Shown: positions 19,353 through 28,770, numbered from the stretch's first letter. The stretch: DNA of 64,000 bases from Shewanella violacea DSS12 (GCF_000091325.1 NC_014012.1:2462824-2526823); one strand, 5' to 3'. Notes: generated from the sequence alone by a model not told the origin. A program made the numbers and translations.

Positions 19353-20129
19353 ACCGTTAATATTTCGTTCGCAAACTAGAGCTAAAACAGAGTCAGTTAA
19401 ATAATGTATAGAGAATGATACTAATCACTTTCTAACTCCGTAGAAGTGTGTCCGCAACTCAGGTTTATAACTTAAGATATTCATGCCAGATCAGATGCCC
19501 TAATTAGAAGTCCTGATTAAAAGTATGACTCAGCACTCGTTAGCCTGTTCTAGAAGATAATTAGGAATTAATGTCATTATCGACAAAACTGCTATCCATG
19601 ATAAAGATAGATACACCTGAGCGTACTGAGTGATTACCGCAAGCCCTGAGAAAAAAGCTTAGTTTCAAATAATATCCCCTTGAATGACAGTAAATACCAT
19701 TGAATTACCTCAAGCCAAGAGAAACAAGCCTAGTTTCAAATAATAAAGCTTGAGTGACAGTAAACAGCATTGAACCAAGCCACTAGGCTCTGGGACCGAG
19801 AAGCTTAATAGGGCGCCGCCGTCGGACTACTAAGAATAAACCTTTAAGACAAAAAATGAATCCCTTGATAAAGTCATAAATGATTAGTAAGCAGTTTATT
19901 ACCGTGTATTTTATTGTGACTAATGATAGCTCAGATTTATTGATTAATTCAGACCAAATATTCAATTCCAGCCCGTTAATATACAGGCTTGCTTATGGAT
20001 TAATTTGTTAACTAAGTTAACAGGTTAATTACTGCCTCATGGGAAAGTTTGATACAACGTGCGGTTAAGGTCAGGTTCAGATATTGTCTTGCATAATAAC
20101 GTCAGAGTTATCCTATTCCTCGAGTTTTT
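19353..20129. other. Gene-free stretch with a duplicated ~67 bp block
   Basis: AT-rich DNA with no convincing frame. It contains the direct repeat described separately and a TTAACTAAGTTAA palindrome at ~20006-20018. Confidence 0.55.
19640..19775. repeat. Tandem direct repeat, two imperfect ~67 bp copies
   Basis: Copy 1 starts at 19640 and copy 2 at 19711. Both run CAAGCC...GAGAAA...AGTTTCAAATAAT...TTGA-TGACAGTAAA-A-CATTGAA. The copies differ by scattered substitutions, so the duplication is not recent. No coding capacity. Confidence 0.75.
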
Positions 20130-20495
20130 ATGGAAACAAAGTTTATTCAAACTGGCTTATTTCAAGTCAAGTATTTCGATTCAATTAATGCGAAGGCTAG
20201 AGCCTCCAATTCAGTGATAGTGCAAGGTTCTCACAGGTTTAAAGAGGCTATAGACAACATGAGTATTTTGGCTAATTATTCACTGTTTGAGCTCTACCAA
20301 GGAGTACAGCGAATCCGTGTGGCAAGTCTCTTGACCCATAAATCCAATGCTCTGGAGATTTTCCGAGCGGTGATCTGCTCACAAATCAGTTCATTCGAGC
20401 AAGATATCTTACTTGGATACTTGAAACAGACTATTGATGCATTAGACGATGGCTTAAAACTCGGTGCTAACCAAGTTTTACGTGGGCTTAGCTAA
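20130..20495 (+). CDS. Hypothetical protein (121 aa)
   Basis: Soluble, helical, mixed-charge protein with no recognised domain. A weak ribosome site precedes the ATG. Codon use and length are compatible with a real gene, but there is no independent support. Confidence 0.5.
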   Translation: METKFIQTGLFQVKYFDSINAKARASNSVIVQGSHRFKEAIDNMSILANYSLFELYQGVQRIRVASLLTHKSNALEIFRAVICSQISSFEQDILLGYLKQTIDALDDGLKLGANQVLRGLS

Positions 20496-20588
20496 CAATA
20501 ATGTCTATAAGGGTGAATAGAGAAAATCGAGTATCTCGATATTTACAGCAAGATACTCGACGCTTAATCAGAACAAGCTGGTGAGCCA

Positions 20589-21071
20589 TTAGCTGTCCTG
20601 ACTGCCCATCTGCGATTGTATATAATTATGTATGCCTATCTTATCTATCAAACCCAGATGTTGTTCCAACCAGTAGATATGATCCATTTCGGTATCATCG
20701 AGCAGATCTTCAAGTATTTCCCGGCTGATATAGTCTTGCTCAATTTCACATATGCCTATGATCTGTCTAAGACTCTCTGCCACGGTTCTTTCTGCCGCCA
20801 GATCGTTTTTCAACATCTGTTTGACATTGTCGCCAACGTTAATGGCTTGTCTTGACGCCGTATCTGGGGTTCCTTCCAAGAATAATATACGTTGAGTCAG
20901 GCGCTTTGCATGCTCTAACTCCTCTAGATATTCGTGAGACAGCTTCTCATGTAGCTTATTTATCCCCCAATCTTCATACATCTTAGAATGTGCCAAGTAC
21001 TGATCCATCGAGGTTAACTCTAGGGTCAGTTGTTTGTTTAAGTGGTTGATGACGTTCTGAACACCTTTCAT
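20589..21071 (-). CDS. bfr: Bacterioferritin, ferroxidase-competent subunit
   Basis: Iron-storage protein subunit of 160 residues. The di-iron ligands expected from E. coli Bfr are all present: Glu18, Glu51, His54, Glu94-type, Glu127-type and His130-type (DDTEMDHIYW). The haem-ligand Met52 is replaced by Leu (EELEHAKR). It can therefore oxidise iron but should not bind haem. Translated directly after its partner with a 1-base gap; the two probably co-assemble, as in the BfrA/BfrB heteropolymers of other proteobacteria. Confidence 0.92.
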   Translation of the reverse strand: MKGVQNVINHLNKQLTLELTSMDQYLAHSKMYEDWGINKLHEKLSHEYLEELEHAKRLTQRILFLEGTPDTASRQAINVGDNVKQMLKNDLAAERTVAESLRQIIGICEIEQDYISREILEDLLDDTEMDHIYWLEQHLGLIDKIGIHNYIQSQMGSQDS

Positions 21072-21072
21072 G

Positions 21073-21543
21073 TTAATCCTCCATCATGGTTTGCTGGTAA
21101 TTCTCAATGCCTGTAGCACCTATGAGGAACTGCTGTGCCTCGATCCAATCTAAATGATCTTCTTCACCTTCTAAGATATCTTCGAGTAATTCTCGACTGA
21201 CGTAATCCTCTTCGGTTTCACACAAGGCGATGGCTCCACGTAATGCCGCAATTTGTTCGTCTTGTAGATCTTTATCGCACTGGATCATCTCTTCTGTATG
21301 TTCACCAATGCGCAATTTATTCAATTGCTGCAGGTTAGGCAGGGCTTCTAAGAACAAAATACGTTCAATCAGATCATCTGCCTGTTTCATATCGAGAATC
21401 GATTTTTTATATTCTTTCTCGTTTAGCTCTTCTAATCCCCAGTTTTTAAAAATACGGGCATGTAGGAAGTATTGATTGATTGAAGTTAGTTCTAACAACA
21501 ACATCTGATTCAGTACTTGGGTGACTTTACTCTTACCTTTCAT
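21073..21543 (-). CDS. bfr: Bacterioferritin, haem-binding subunit with degenerate ferroxidase site
   Basis: Bacterioferritin subunit of 156 residues. The start at 21543 is chosen from a GGAGAG site and the family start MKG; the open frame runs further upstream but those residues do not fit. Haem-ligand Met52 is present (DMKQAD), while two ferroxidase ligands are changed (Glu51 to Asp, His54 to Gln). It complements the downstream subunit exactly, so the pair forms a division-of-labour ferritin. A Fur-like site lies ~210 bases upstream. Confidence 0.92.
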   Translation of the reverse strand: MKGKSKVTQVLNQMLLLELTSINQYFLHARIFKNWGLEELNEKEYKKSILDMKQADDLIERILFLEALPNLQQLNKLRIGEHTEEMIQCDKDLQDEQIAALRGAIALCETEEDYVSRELLEDILEGEEDHLDWIEAQQFLIGATGIENYQQTMMED

Positions 21544-21752
21544 CAGCACTCTCCAAAAACTAATTAACTTATGGGTCATATTGACCAAACAGTTAGCAAA
21601 GTGGCTAGTTGTTATCCAGACAATAGCCACTCCATAGCGAAACATGATCTATCTAGTTAAATAATAGGTAATACAGATCAGTCTGCTAGACCAAATTATT
21701 ATGCTTGGAAATATTATATGTACGTGAAAGATAAGCAATTAATAAGGATAAG

Positions 21753-21771
21753 GAGAGTGATTCTCATTCAG
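21753..21771. promoter_or_regulatory. Possible Fur box upstream of the bacterioferritin pair
   Basis: GAGAGTGATTCTCATTCAG, a fair match to the Fur consensus with TGA-TTCTCA dyad symmetry, between the terminator of lasT and the bfr start. It is distant from the start codon, so its role is uncertain. Confidence 0.45.
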
Positions 21772-21792
21772 AATATTAGCCTGTAACAGGCA

Positions 21793-21824
21793 AAAAAAAG
21801 CCTCATTATTTAATGAGGCTTTTA
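21793..21824. terminator. Bidirectional terminator
   Basis: AAAAGCCTCATTA / TAATGAGGCTTTT with a 2-base loop and A/T runs on both sides. It serves the minus-strand lasT gene. Confidence 0.8.
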
Positions 21825-21886
21825 ATTTTGTAAGCGGCTGAATACCATTCTTTATCTGCTAAAAATCTCAGTCTTGGTCAGGTTTT

Positions 21887-22579
21887 TCATTTGTCGGTAT
21901 TGAGTTTCCTACCGATATCATTGAGCAGCTGATGAGCCATCTTACAGTCTCTGTCACCGAGCAAACTCATGCCATCGAGTAACCAGCGCGACAGTTTTAC
22001 ATCATCTTGGGTACCTAGCTCTTGTAACAAGAGTTGGGTTCTGTTTTTCAACGCTTGAAGTTGTCCCTCTTGGGGCTGGATTTGTTTCTGTTTAAGACGA
22101 TTGTTGACCTCACTCAAGGCATAGCTATATACCATGACAGCCTGGGCAAGGTTGAGAGAAGGATAGTCGTTAATCAGTGGCACATAGGAGAATACATCGC
22201 ATAATTCTAGCTCACTGTTAGACAAGCCGCTGGACTCGCGACCGAAGAGCAGGGCTATCTTCTTTACCGAATCTGATTGTTCTATTAAGGTGCCTTTTAG
22301 CTCGTCAGGTGTTAAGTACTGCCTGGGAGTCCCTCTCTCTCTCGCTGTAGTTGCTATAAGCTGATCATATTGTGCTCGTATATCTGCAACTGAGTCGACG
22401 ACTAAAGTACGTTCCAAAATATCTGTGGCGCCATGGGCGACCCAATGGGCTTCTTTTTCGAGATGTAGACTCGAATTAACTAAAATAAGCTGTTCAAAGC
22501 CCATGGTTTTAATTGCCCTGGCGGCAGCACCGACATTGGCGGCTCGTGTGGGTTCTACGAGTACGAAAACAAGAGACAT
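21887..22579 (-). CDS. lasT: LasT-like SPOUT RNA 2'-O-methyltransferase (TrmJ family)
   Basis: SAM-dependent methyltransferase with the trefoil-knot SPOUT fold, 230 residues. Visible motifs: FVLVEPTRAANVGAAARAIKTMGF (N-terminal), IALLFGRESSGLSNSELELC (motif 2) and YPSLNLAQAVMVYSYALSE (motif 3), which form the knot. The C-terminal KLSRWLLDG...RDCKMAHQLLNDI region matches what I remember of E. coli LasT better than TrmJ. The substrate is probably tRNA but not certain. Confidence 0.85.
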   Translation of the reverse strand: MSLVFVLVEPTRAANVGAAARAIKTMGFEQLILVNSSLHLEKEAHWVAHGATDILERTLVVDSVADIRAQYDQLIATTARERGTPRQYLTPDELKGTLIEQSDSVKKIALLFGRESSGLSNSELELCDVFSYVPLINDYPSLNLAQAVMVYSYALSEVNNRLKQKQIQPQEGQLQALKNRTQLLLQELGTQDDVKLSRWLLDGMSLLGDRDCKMAHQLLNDIGRKLNTDK

Positions 22580-22998
22580 ATAAAAGGCAGACTGAAAAAT
22601 ATAAATGGTTGCATATTTTTACCCGAACCTAGACCAAAGTAAATGGCTCTCCAATATTTTTAGAAGCCAATGTCTTATTTGTTCATCTTGTCACCCCAAA
22701 AAGGTGGGTATTGCTTAACACACTACCGGCTAACTAGTGCTGTAGCTTTATCCTGCGCCTGATGATCACCTCATAATAAACTGAAGAAGTATGCCTATAC
22801 CAGAGTCATAATTGTCCCAGACAACTCGGTGTTCATTGTCGACTTTAATCATTAAAAACAAAAATAACCTCAAGATTATCATAGGGAAAACTAGTGATAG
22901 TTTGTTGCTAAATCACATTACCCAGCAATACATGTTGCATATTTGCAATATGGTGATAGTTTTGCCTAATCAAGGGATCATTTGCGTAACAAAAGGAA
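22580..22998. other. Gene-free interval upstream of the sortase gene
   Basis: About 420 bases. A 72-codon open frame here lacks a ribosome site and coding character. The repeated CATTACCCAGCAAT / TTGCATATTTGCAATATGG area has weak dyads only. Confidence 0.45.
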
Positions 22999-23805
22999 GT
23001 GGGGGCGAAACTGATACTAATAGAGCGTAGTCTTAAAATTCTTGGCCTTATTTGCCTATCTTTATTTATCATGGCCAAGCTTCATGCCGCCTATGGTGAA
23101 CAAGTTGCCATAGATGATGTCAAAAATATCATCGCCTCGAATCAAGCCATATTTAAGCCATTACCAGTCAAGGTCTCAGCAAAAAAAAACATAGTCAAAC
23201 CAAGTGTCGAAGATGTCGCTGCTAACTCGACTCATCTGCACAGGACTCAAGTTAAGCTCCCAACTCAGCCACTTCATCAGGGCTCACAGACAATCTCCAA
23301 GACAGGCGCCTCAAGTAAGCAGGAAGCCAGTAAGCAAGAGTCCAGCTTGTTACGACCCATGATGTCTGATTGGTCACAGACACGTATAGAGAGCTTTACC
23401 ACCGCCAAACCAACCAGTCCCTTGCTAGGCCTGTTAGCCATTCCTTCCATCAAACTTGAAGTTGCCATTTTCGATGGCACAGCCGAGGTTAATCTTAATA
23501 AGGGTGTTGGCCGAGTTATCCCATCCAGGGGAATGAATGGCGAGGGTAACTTGAGTTTAGCTGGCCACAGGGATGGCTTCTTTCGAAAGATTGGCCAATT
23601 GACCTTAGGGCAGGAACTCAGCATCACAGATTTAAATGGACAAATTCATAGGTTCAGGGTGGTCGACACCTGGATAGTCGACCCCAAAGATACTTATGTA
23701 ATGAAACGCACAAGCAGACCTTCGGTCACCTTGATCACCTGCTACCCCTTTTACTTTGTCGGTAGTGCCCCTCAGCGCTACATAGTCAGAGCCGAGCAGT
23801 TTTAA
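22999..23805 (+). CDS. Class D/GN-type sortase
   Basis: Cysteine transpeptidase that joins a sorting-signal protein to an acceptor; rare in Gram-negatives. The 268-residue protein has an N-terminal membrane anchor (LKILGLICLSLFIMAKLHAAYG), a Ser/Thr/Gln-rich linker (~40-125) and the sortase barrel: LLAIPSIKLEVAIFDG, catalytic His in LSLAGHRDGFF (~193), Cys in VTLITCYPF (~249) and Arg in QRYIVRAE (~262). The start is uncertain: the GTG at 22999 is almost on top of the AAGGAAG site. The next gene, 36 bases on, encodes its likely substrate. Confidence 0.9.
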   Translation: MGAKLILIERSLKILGLICLSLFIMAKLHAAYGEQVAIDDVKNIIASNQAIFKPLPVKVSAKKNIVKPSVEDVAANSTHLHRTQVKLPTQPLHQGSQTISKTGASSKQEASKQESSLLRPMMSDWSQTRIESFTTAKPTSPLLGLLAIPSIKLEVAIFDGTAEVNLNKGVGRVIPSRGMNGEGNLSLAGHRDGFFRKIGQLTLGQELSITDLNGQIHRFRVVDTWIVDPKDTYVMKRTSRPSVTLITCYPFYFVGSAPQRYIVRAEQF

Positions 23806-23841
23806 AGTCACGATATCTATGTAAGTTAACTAAAAAGGAAG

Positions 23842-24378
23842 ATGAAAATGGATAAATCAATGCGCTTACTATTAATCGCTGGAGTACTTGCATCACCGGC
23901 TGCCTTGGCTAAAGATTGTAGTGAAGTAGACTGGAATCAGGATGTACTGGATAAATATCCAAGTGTAGCCAATGCTTGTCAGGAAGTCCTTGAACAAGAT
24001 GGTAAGACCTACGTTAAACTGGCAGCTGAGTTCGTACGTTTTCGTCAGCCTAATCACGCCACGGTAGATGTTCGCGAAGCCGATGGTAGCACTGAGCGTT
24101 TATCATTTAAGGTCAATAGTAATGCGACTGTCAACGCCGGTGGCAAAGATGTTAGCTGGGAGATGATACCTAAGGGCTATGATCTTGCATTCTATGTCCC
24201 TAGCGACCGCTTTGAAATTCATCAGGTCCTCCCGGCGACTGAAGAGATACTGATCATAGAGGTGGAAGAACCTGCCGAGCTGCCTAAGACAGCTTCACTC
24301 TGGCCCGCCTTTGGTTTAGCCGGTGGTGTGTTCCTGATGCTTGGCCAGTTTATGGCATGGAGAAGAAGAGGGCAGTAA
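23842..24378 (+). CDS. Sortase substrate with C-terminal LPKTA sorting signal
   Basis: A 178-residue exported protein. It starts with a signal peptide (ending AALA), then a small Cys-containing beta-rich domain (~24-140; Cys25 and Cys45). The C-terminus has the full sorting-signal architecture: ELPKTAS (~147-153), a hydrophobic stretch (FGLAGGVFLMLGQFMAW) and a positive tail RRRGQ. The motif is LPxTA rather than LPxTG. Two ATGs are possible; the second (23848) is better spaced from AAGGAAG. Encoded directly after the sortase and followed by a terminator, so the pair is a self-contained system. Confidence 0.88.
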   Translation: MKMDKSMRLLLIAGVLASPAALAKDCSEVDWNQDVLDKYPSVANACQEVLEQDGKTYVKLAAEFVRFRQPNHATVDVREADGSTERLSFKVNSNATVNAGGKDVSWEMIPKGYDLAFYVPSDRFEIHQVLPATEEILIIEVEEPAELPKTASLWPAFGLAGGVFLMLGQFMAWRRRGQ

Positions 24379-24396
24379 GCTCACTCTTTAAGTCAT

Positions 24397-24427
24397 AAAA
24401 AAAGGAAGCCATTGGCTTCCTTTTTTA
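24397..24427 (+). terminator. Terminator of the sortase operon
   Basis: AAAAAAGGAAGCCA / TTGGCTTCCTTTTTT, a near-perfect palindromic stem with T run, 20 bases after the substrate gene. Confidence 0.85.
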
Positions 24428-24486
24428 TGCTCTGCCGAATAGCACTCTGTGTATATACAGGCATTATTCGGGCTAGATGTAGACAT

Positions 24487-24516
24487 AAAAAAGCCAACCC
24501 TTGAGGTTGGCTTTTT
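24487..24516 (-). terminator. Terminator of gapA
   Basis: AAAAAGCCAACC / GGTTGGCTTTTT with a 5-base loop, 17 bases beyond the gapA stop. The A/T runs on both sides allow bidirectional function. Confidence 0.85.
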
Positions 24517-24532
24517 CTAAAACAAGTTTAGA

Positions 24533-25543
24533 TTACTTGGCAGTCATCAAAGCAACAGCGTTATCTAGCATACGGTTACTGAAACCCCACTCGTTATCAT
24601 ACCAAGCCATAACTTTAACTAGGCGACCATTGACGCGAGTTTGGGTCGCATCAAAGTTACATGAGAAGGGATTATGGTTGAAATCGATAGAAACCAAAGG
24701 CTCCTTATTGACGGCCAATACTTCATTCATTGGAGATACTGATGCGGCACTGTCGATAATCGCATTGATCTCTTCTACCGTAGTATCACGAGTCGAGATA
24801 AATGTTAAATCGACCAAAGACACGTTAACAGTAGGAACACGTACAGCTAATCCATCAAACTTACCGGCAAGCTCTGGAAGCACAAGTCCAACAGCAGCAG
24901 CAGCACCTGTCTTAGTTGGGATCATTGACATGGCAGCTGCACGAGCACGACGTAGATCTGTATGGTAAACATCAGACAAACGTTGGTCGTTGGTGTAAGC
25001 GTGAATCGTTGTCATCAGGCCTGACTCGATACCAATCTCATCGTTTAACGGCTTAACCATAGGAGCTAAACAGTTTGTAGTACAAGAAGCGTTCGACACA
25101 ACAGTCATATCAGAGGTAATGACATTGTTGTTAACACCGTAAACAACGGTAGCGTCAACGTTTTTACCCGGTGCAGAGATAAGAACTTTCTTAGCTCCTG
25201 CATCTAGGTGTGGTTGTACTGCTTCTTTAGAAGTGAAGATACCGGTACATTCAAAAACCACATCAATATTTAATTCAGCCCAAGGCAGTTTAGACGGATC
25301 TCTTTCTGAGAAAGTCAGGATCTTATCTTGGTTAACATAGATGGCTTCTTCATCATGATCGACTTTAGCGTTAAAACGACCATGAACAGAATCATATTTT
25401 GTCAGGTGTGCGTTGATAGATGAATCGCCTAGATCATTGAGTGCGACGATTTGGATTGGGTAATCCTTTTCGCTTTCATAAAGTGCACGTAAAATATTTC
25501 GTCCGATACGGCCATAACCGTTAATTGCTACGCGGATAGTCAT
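24533..25543 (-). CDS. gapA: Glyceraldehyde-3-phosphate dehydrogenase, type I
   Basis: Phosphorylating GAPDH of central carbon metabolism, 336 residues, the usual length. Nucleotide-binding [15 protein letters not shown] (~7-21), Asp in LNDLGDSS (NAD specificity), catalytic Cys in [12 protein letters not shown] (~154) and partner His in IHAYTNDQ (~180), C-terminal [19 protein letters not shown] paralogues differ in cofactor and direction; the Asp suggests NAD. It is on the opposite strand from a second, longer GAPDH gene 1.3 kb away. Confidence 0.93.
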   Translation of the reverse strand: MTIRVAINGYGRIGRNILRALYESEKDYPIQIVALNDLGDSSINAHLTKYDSVHGRFNAKVDHDEEAIYVNQDKILTFSERDPSKLPWAELNIDVVFECTGIFTSKEAVQPHLDAGAKKVLISAPGKNVDATVVYGVNNNVITSDMTVVSNASCTTNCLAPMVKPLNDEIGIESGLMTTIHAYTNDQRLSDVYHTDLRRARAAAMSMIPTKTGAAAAVGLVLPELAGKFDGLAVRVPTVNVSLVDLTFISTRDTTVEEINAIIDSAASVSPMNEVLAVNKEPLVSIDFNHNPFSCNFDATQTRVNGRLVKVMAWYDNEWGFSNRMLDNAVALMTAK

Positions 25544-25783
25544 TCGATATCCCTCTGGTAATATGTAAAATAATCTTCTGGTTGTAAAATTACCAAACTG
25601 ACAGCCACCGTCAAGTAATATCCCTTACAAAAGCCATTTATACATAACAATTTCGCTTTTATTTTTACATAGGTCATGTTTTTTACAAAAACTAGCCCCT
25701 TTTTTGTAAATATCTTCCGACATGGCATACATTTTTAATGGGAAGAGTTCTTAACAAAACGTTTATGGCCTGGCAGTCCTTAT

Positions 25784-26632
25784 CTATTGACTCACAGTGG
25801 TTCTTTGCAGCATTTTCTTGATATCGCTGGAAGAAAATGCACCACTTTCTATTACGTCCACGAGCACTTCGGCCTGTGAGTCGAGATATGTCTGTAAAGG
25901 TTTGTCGCCATAGATTAATCCGAGCATCTTCTCTTCCGACACATTCTGTTCAGTCATCAAGACATTGGCTCTGGCCAATAAATACGTTAACTCCAGATCC
26001 TTAAGCTTTTGGTAATTATTTGATAAGCCTAATAGCCAATCTGGATTGAAATTATCCTTGTTACTGAGATCCAGCACTTGGAGATAAATCAGATTAGATT
26101 GTAAAGCATCAAACTTTTGATAATAGGAAGCCACTCGGGACAGTAATAATATGTCATCTATTTGATGATTTTTATAAGCCGCTAACACTATTTTCTGTGC
26201 TTCTATGTCATTGAAGCGTGTCCAGTGATAGAAGGCTAGGTAAAGATCTTGGCTATTCTTAGTGGTGTCTTGAAGCTGAGACAAGGTTTGGGCACTCAAA
26301 CCAAAGGCGCGAACTCGATCGTTGCTTCTCTCAGGATGGAGAATATGTTTTACACCGGCGGCCAGTTCTATGCACTTATTGTACTTTTCTAAGTTGAGCA
26401 GTTGCTCATATAACTGTTTGCCAGAAGGCGATTGGGTAAACTTTAGCTCATATCTTTTACGAATTAAGTCGCCTTTTTCATATCTACACCAACTATCGGC
26501 ATGAAGATCGCTACAAAGTTCAGGATTATTTTTACAAATGGATCCTGTATCTAGTTGTTTTTCACAGCCTGATAGCCCTGAAAATGCAACAAAGCTAATA
26601 AATGATGTAATTATTACAAAATTTCGTGTCAA
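25784..26632 (-). CDS. Putative lipoprotein with helical repeats
   Basis: A 282-residue protein with lipobox FSGLSGC (Cys23). The mature part is rich in Leu and paired helices (LSRVASYYQKFDALQSNLIYLQVLDLSN...), suggesting a TPR/SEL1-like scaffold. It lies between the two GAPDH genes, a placement I associate with Shewanella. Function unknown. Confidence 0.7.
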   Translation of the reverse strand: MTRNFVIITSFISFVAFSGLSGCEKQLDTGSICKNNPELCSDLHADSWCRYEKGDLIRKRYELKFTQSPSGKQLYEQLLNLEKYNKCIELAAGVKHILHPERSNDRVRAFGLSAQTLSQLQDTTKNSQDLYLAFYHWTRFNDIEAQKIVLAAYKNHQIDDILLLSRVASYYQKFDALQSNLIYLQVLDLSNKDNFNPDWLLGLSNNYQKLKDLELTYLLARANVLMTEQNVSEEKMLGLIYGDKPLQTYLDSQAEVLVDVIESGAFSSSDIKKMLQRTTVSQ

Positions 26633-26834
26633 AATAGGCTCCGAGCCATTTTTTTGCTAATAAAATTACAGCGTTACAAAAAATATCTTGCTAGCCTGAA
26701 AGGCTACTTTTCATTACAATAGCGCCGACCACAAGGGGATTAGCCCCTATTATTAATTAGAGTATTGGTCTTTTCTTTTTGTTACTCAATCATTTCTGAA
26801 AAAAAAACAGAAAAGAGAGATAAAGGATTTGTGA

Positions 26835-28271
26835 ATGAGCGCTGATAAACACCTACAAAGCTGGCAAGAACGTTTCGAAATGGCAGAGGCTATGCAGCCC
26901 TTGCTTGGTAAGTTATATCGTAATCAAGGTGTCGAAGTCGTTTTATACGGTAAGCCGCTTCTCAATGCCTCTACCATTGAGATCATCAAATCTCACCGTC
27001 TGGTGCGTCGTTTTGTTGGCCATAAACTCAGATTGCGTGAAAGCTTTCCTTTCGTAGAAGCATTAAGCAAACTCGCCGTTAAACAGTGTAAAGTTGATAT
27101 AGGCAAGCTGGCTATCAACTATTGGCGTGAACATAAAGATGGCAGTGATATCGAAGCTTATATGAGCCGTGAGCTTGCATCTGCTATCGATCATGAAGAT
27201 ACCCAAGAAGCCAGAGATGTTGTGCTTTATGGTTTTGGCCGCATCGGTCGCTTACTCGCTCGCTTATTAATAGAAAAAACGGGTGTGAGTAATAAGCTAC
27301 GTCTTCGCGCTATCGTACTACGCGGTGGTCGCAAGGGTGATTTAGAAAAACGTGCGAGCCTGCTTAGACGTGATTCAGTTCATGGACCGTTCAATGGTTC
27401 TGTAGAAGTCGATGAAGAGAACAATGCCCTTATAGCTAACGGCACGTATATTCAGGTGATATATGCTAACTCACCAGATGAAGTGGATTACACTAAGTAC
27501 GGCATCAAGGATGCGCTAGTAGTAGACAACACAGGTATCTGGAAAGATGAAGATGGACTTGGCCTTCATCTAAAGTCTAAAGGTGTATCTAAAGTCTTGC
27601 TTACTGCCCCAGCTAAAGGTCAGATTAAAAACATCGTTTTCGGTGTGAATGAATCTGACATCCTCAGTGAAGACAAGATAGTGTCAGCGGCTAGCTGTAC
27701 TACTAATGCAATCACACCAATATTGAAAGCGATGAATGATAAGTATGGCATCACCAACGGTCATGTAGAAACTATTCACTCATATACCAATGACCAGAAT
27801 TTGATTGATAACTATCATAGTGCTGATCGTCGTGGTCGTAGTGCACCATTAAACATGGTTATCACTGAAACAGGTGCGGCTAAAGCAGTTGCTAAAGCTT
27901 TACCAGCACTTGCAGGTAAGCTAACCGGTAATGCTATCCGTGTTCCTACACCGAACGTATCTATGGCCATCATATCTTTGAATCTTGAAGGTGAGACAGA
28001 TAAAGAGCAGGTTAATGAATACCTACGTGACATGTCATTGCATTCAGACCTTCAGAATCAAATTGATTTTACTGACTCAACAGAGATAGTCTCGTCTGAT
28101 CTGGTTGGTTCTCGTTACGCCGGCGTTATCGATTCACACGCGACGATTGCTGAGGGTAACCGTGCCATTCTTTATGTTTGGTACGATAATGAATTTGGTT
28201 ACAGCTGCCAGGTTGTAGGCGTTATGCAGAAGATGCTTGATCTTAACTATCAATCATTACCAAACAGCTAA
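26835..28271 (+). CDS. Long-form glyceraldehyde-3-phosphate dehydrogenase (478 aa)
   Basis: GAPDH with an ~125-residue N-terminal extension before the Rossmann motif VLYGFGRIGRLLARLL (~131-146). Catalytic Cys in SAASCTTNAITP (~283), His in IHSYTNDQNL, C-terminal WYDNEFGYS. The second conserved Cys of the usual SCTTNC is Ala here. The extended type occurs in Shewanella, Pseudomonas and Vibrio and is generally linked to gluconeogenic flux. A Shine-Dalgarno AAAGGA precedes the ATG. Own terminator downstream. Confidence 0.9.
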   Translation: MSADKHLQSWQERFEMAEAMQPLLGKLYRNQGVEVVLYGKPLLNASTIEIIKSHRLVRRFVGHKLRLRESFPFVEALSKLAVKQCKVDIGKLAINYWREHKDGSDIEAYMSRELASAIDHEDTQEARDVVLYGFGRIGRLLARLLIEKTGVSNKLRLRAIVLRGGRKGDLEKRASLLRRDSVHGPFNGSVEVDEENNALIANGTYIQVIYANSPDEVDYTKYGIKDALVVDNTGIWKDEDGLGLHLKSKGVSKVLLTAPAKGQIKNIVFGVNESDILSEDKIVSAASCTTNAITPILKAMNDKYGITNGHVETIHSYTNDQNLIDNYHSADRRGRSAPLNMVITETGAAKAVAKALPALAGKLTGNAIRVPTPNVSMAIISLNLEGETDKEQVNEYLRDMSLHSDLQNQIDFTDSTEIVSSDLVGSRYAGVIDSHATIAEGNRAILYVWYDNEFGYSCQVVGVMQKMLDLNYQSLPNS

Positions 28272-28304
28272 TAAATGACCAGCTGGTCGCTTAACCCCTA
28301 ATTA

Positions 28305-28333
28305 AAAAAGCCTAGTTAATTCTAGGCTTTTTA
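28305..28333 (+). terminator. Terminator of the long GAPDH gene
   Basis: AAAAAGCCTAG / CTAGGCTTTTT with a 6-base loop, 33 bases after the stop codon. Confidence 0.85.
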
Positions 28334-28359
28334 GTTTTTACCGCCGTATTGAACATTGA

Positions 28360-28443
28360 TTAATCAGAAGTTTGTGTATTTTTAACCATAACGACCACTT
28401 TAACAACAGTCAGAAGAAAAAGCGCAATAAACGCTATTTTCAT
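28360..28443 (-). CDS. Possible 27-aa membrane peptide
   Basis: A short frame with ATG at 28443, a strongly hydrophobic start (MKIAFIALFLLTVVKVVVMV) and a polar tail. Only a weak GAGAG ribosome site. It could be a small membrane protein or chance. Confidence 0.3.
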   Translation of the reverse strand: MKIAFIALFLLTVVKVVVMVKNTQTSD

Positions 28444-28544
28444 GATTGACTCTCGGCAGTAAAACGGTAGAATGCCATTCCGCAGTCAGGGGAAAGCTTC
28501 TTAAGAAAGAACTTGCTGCAAGTATGATTGATAAATTGATGTAA

Positions 28545-28620
28545 GCGACATTAGCTCAGTTGGTAGAGCGATACCTTGCCAAGGTATAGGTCATCGGTTC
28601 GAACCCGATATGTCGCTCCA
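28545..28620 (+). tRNA. glyV: tRNA-Gly(GCC)
   Basis: 76 bases with a complete cloverleaf: acceptor GCGACAT/ATGTCGC, D-arm AGCTCAGTTGGTAGAGC, anticodon loop CTTGCCAAG, T-arm CGGTTCGAACCCG, encoded CCA. First of three tRNA genes in a likely single transcript. Confidence 0.96.
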
Positions 28621-28696
28621 ATCATACTGATTATCTAAGAAGAGCCAGTTGATTGATTATTCAAATCAACAGTGTATCTTACAGATAATAAAATTT

Positions 28697-28770
28697 GGCG
28701 CGATGGCAGAATGGCTATGCTACGGATTGCAAATCCGTCTATCTCGGTTCAACTCCGGGTCGCGCCTCCA
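28697..28770 (+). tRNA. cysT: tRNA-Cys(GCA)
   Basis: 74 bases; acceptor GGCGCGA/TCGCGCC, anticodon loop ATTGCAAAT, T-arm with GTTCAACTC, encoded CCA. Sits 76 bases after tRNA-Gly, matching the common Gly-Cys-Leu tRNA operon of gammaproteobacteria. Confidence 0.96.

Noticed and set aside
22812..23030. 72-codon frame before the sortase
   Set aside because: No ribosome site, odd composition, and it runs into the sortase start.
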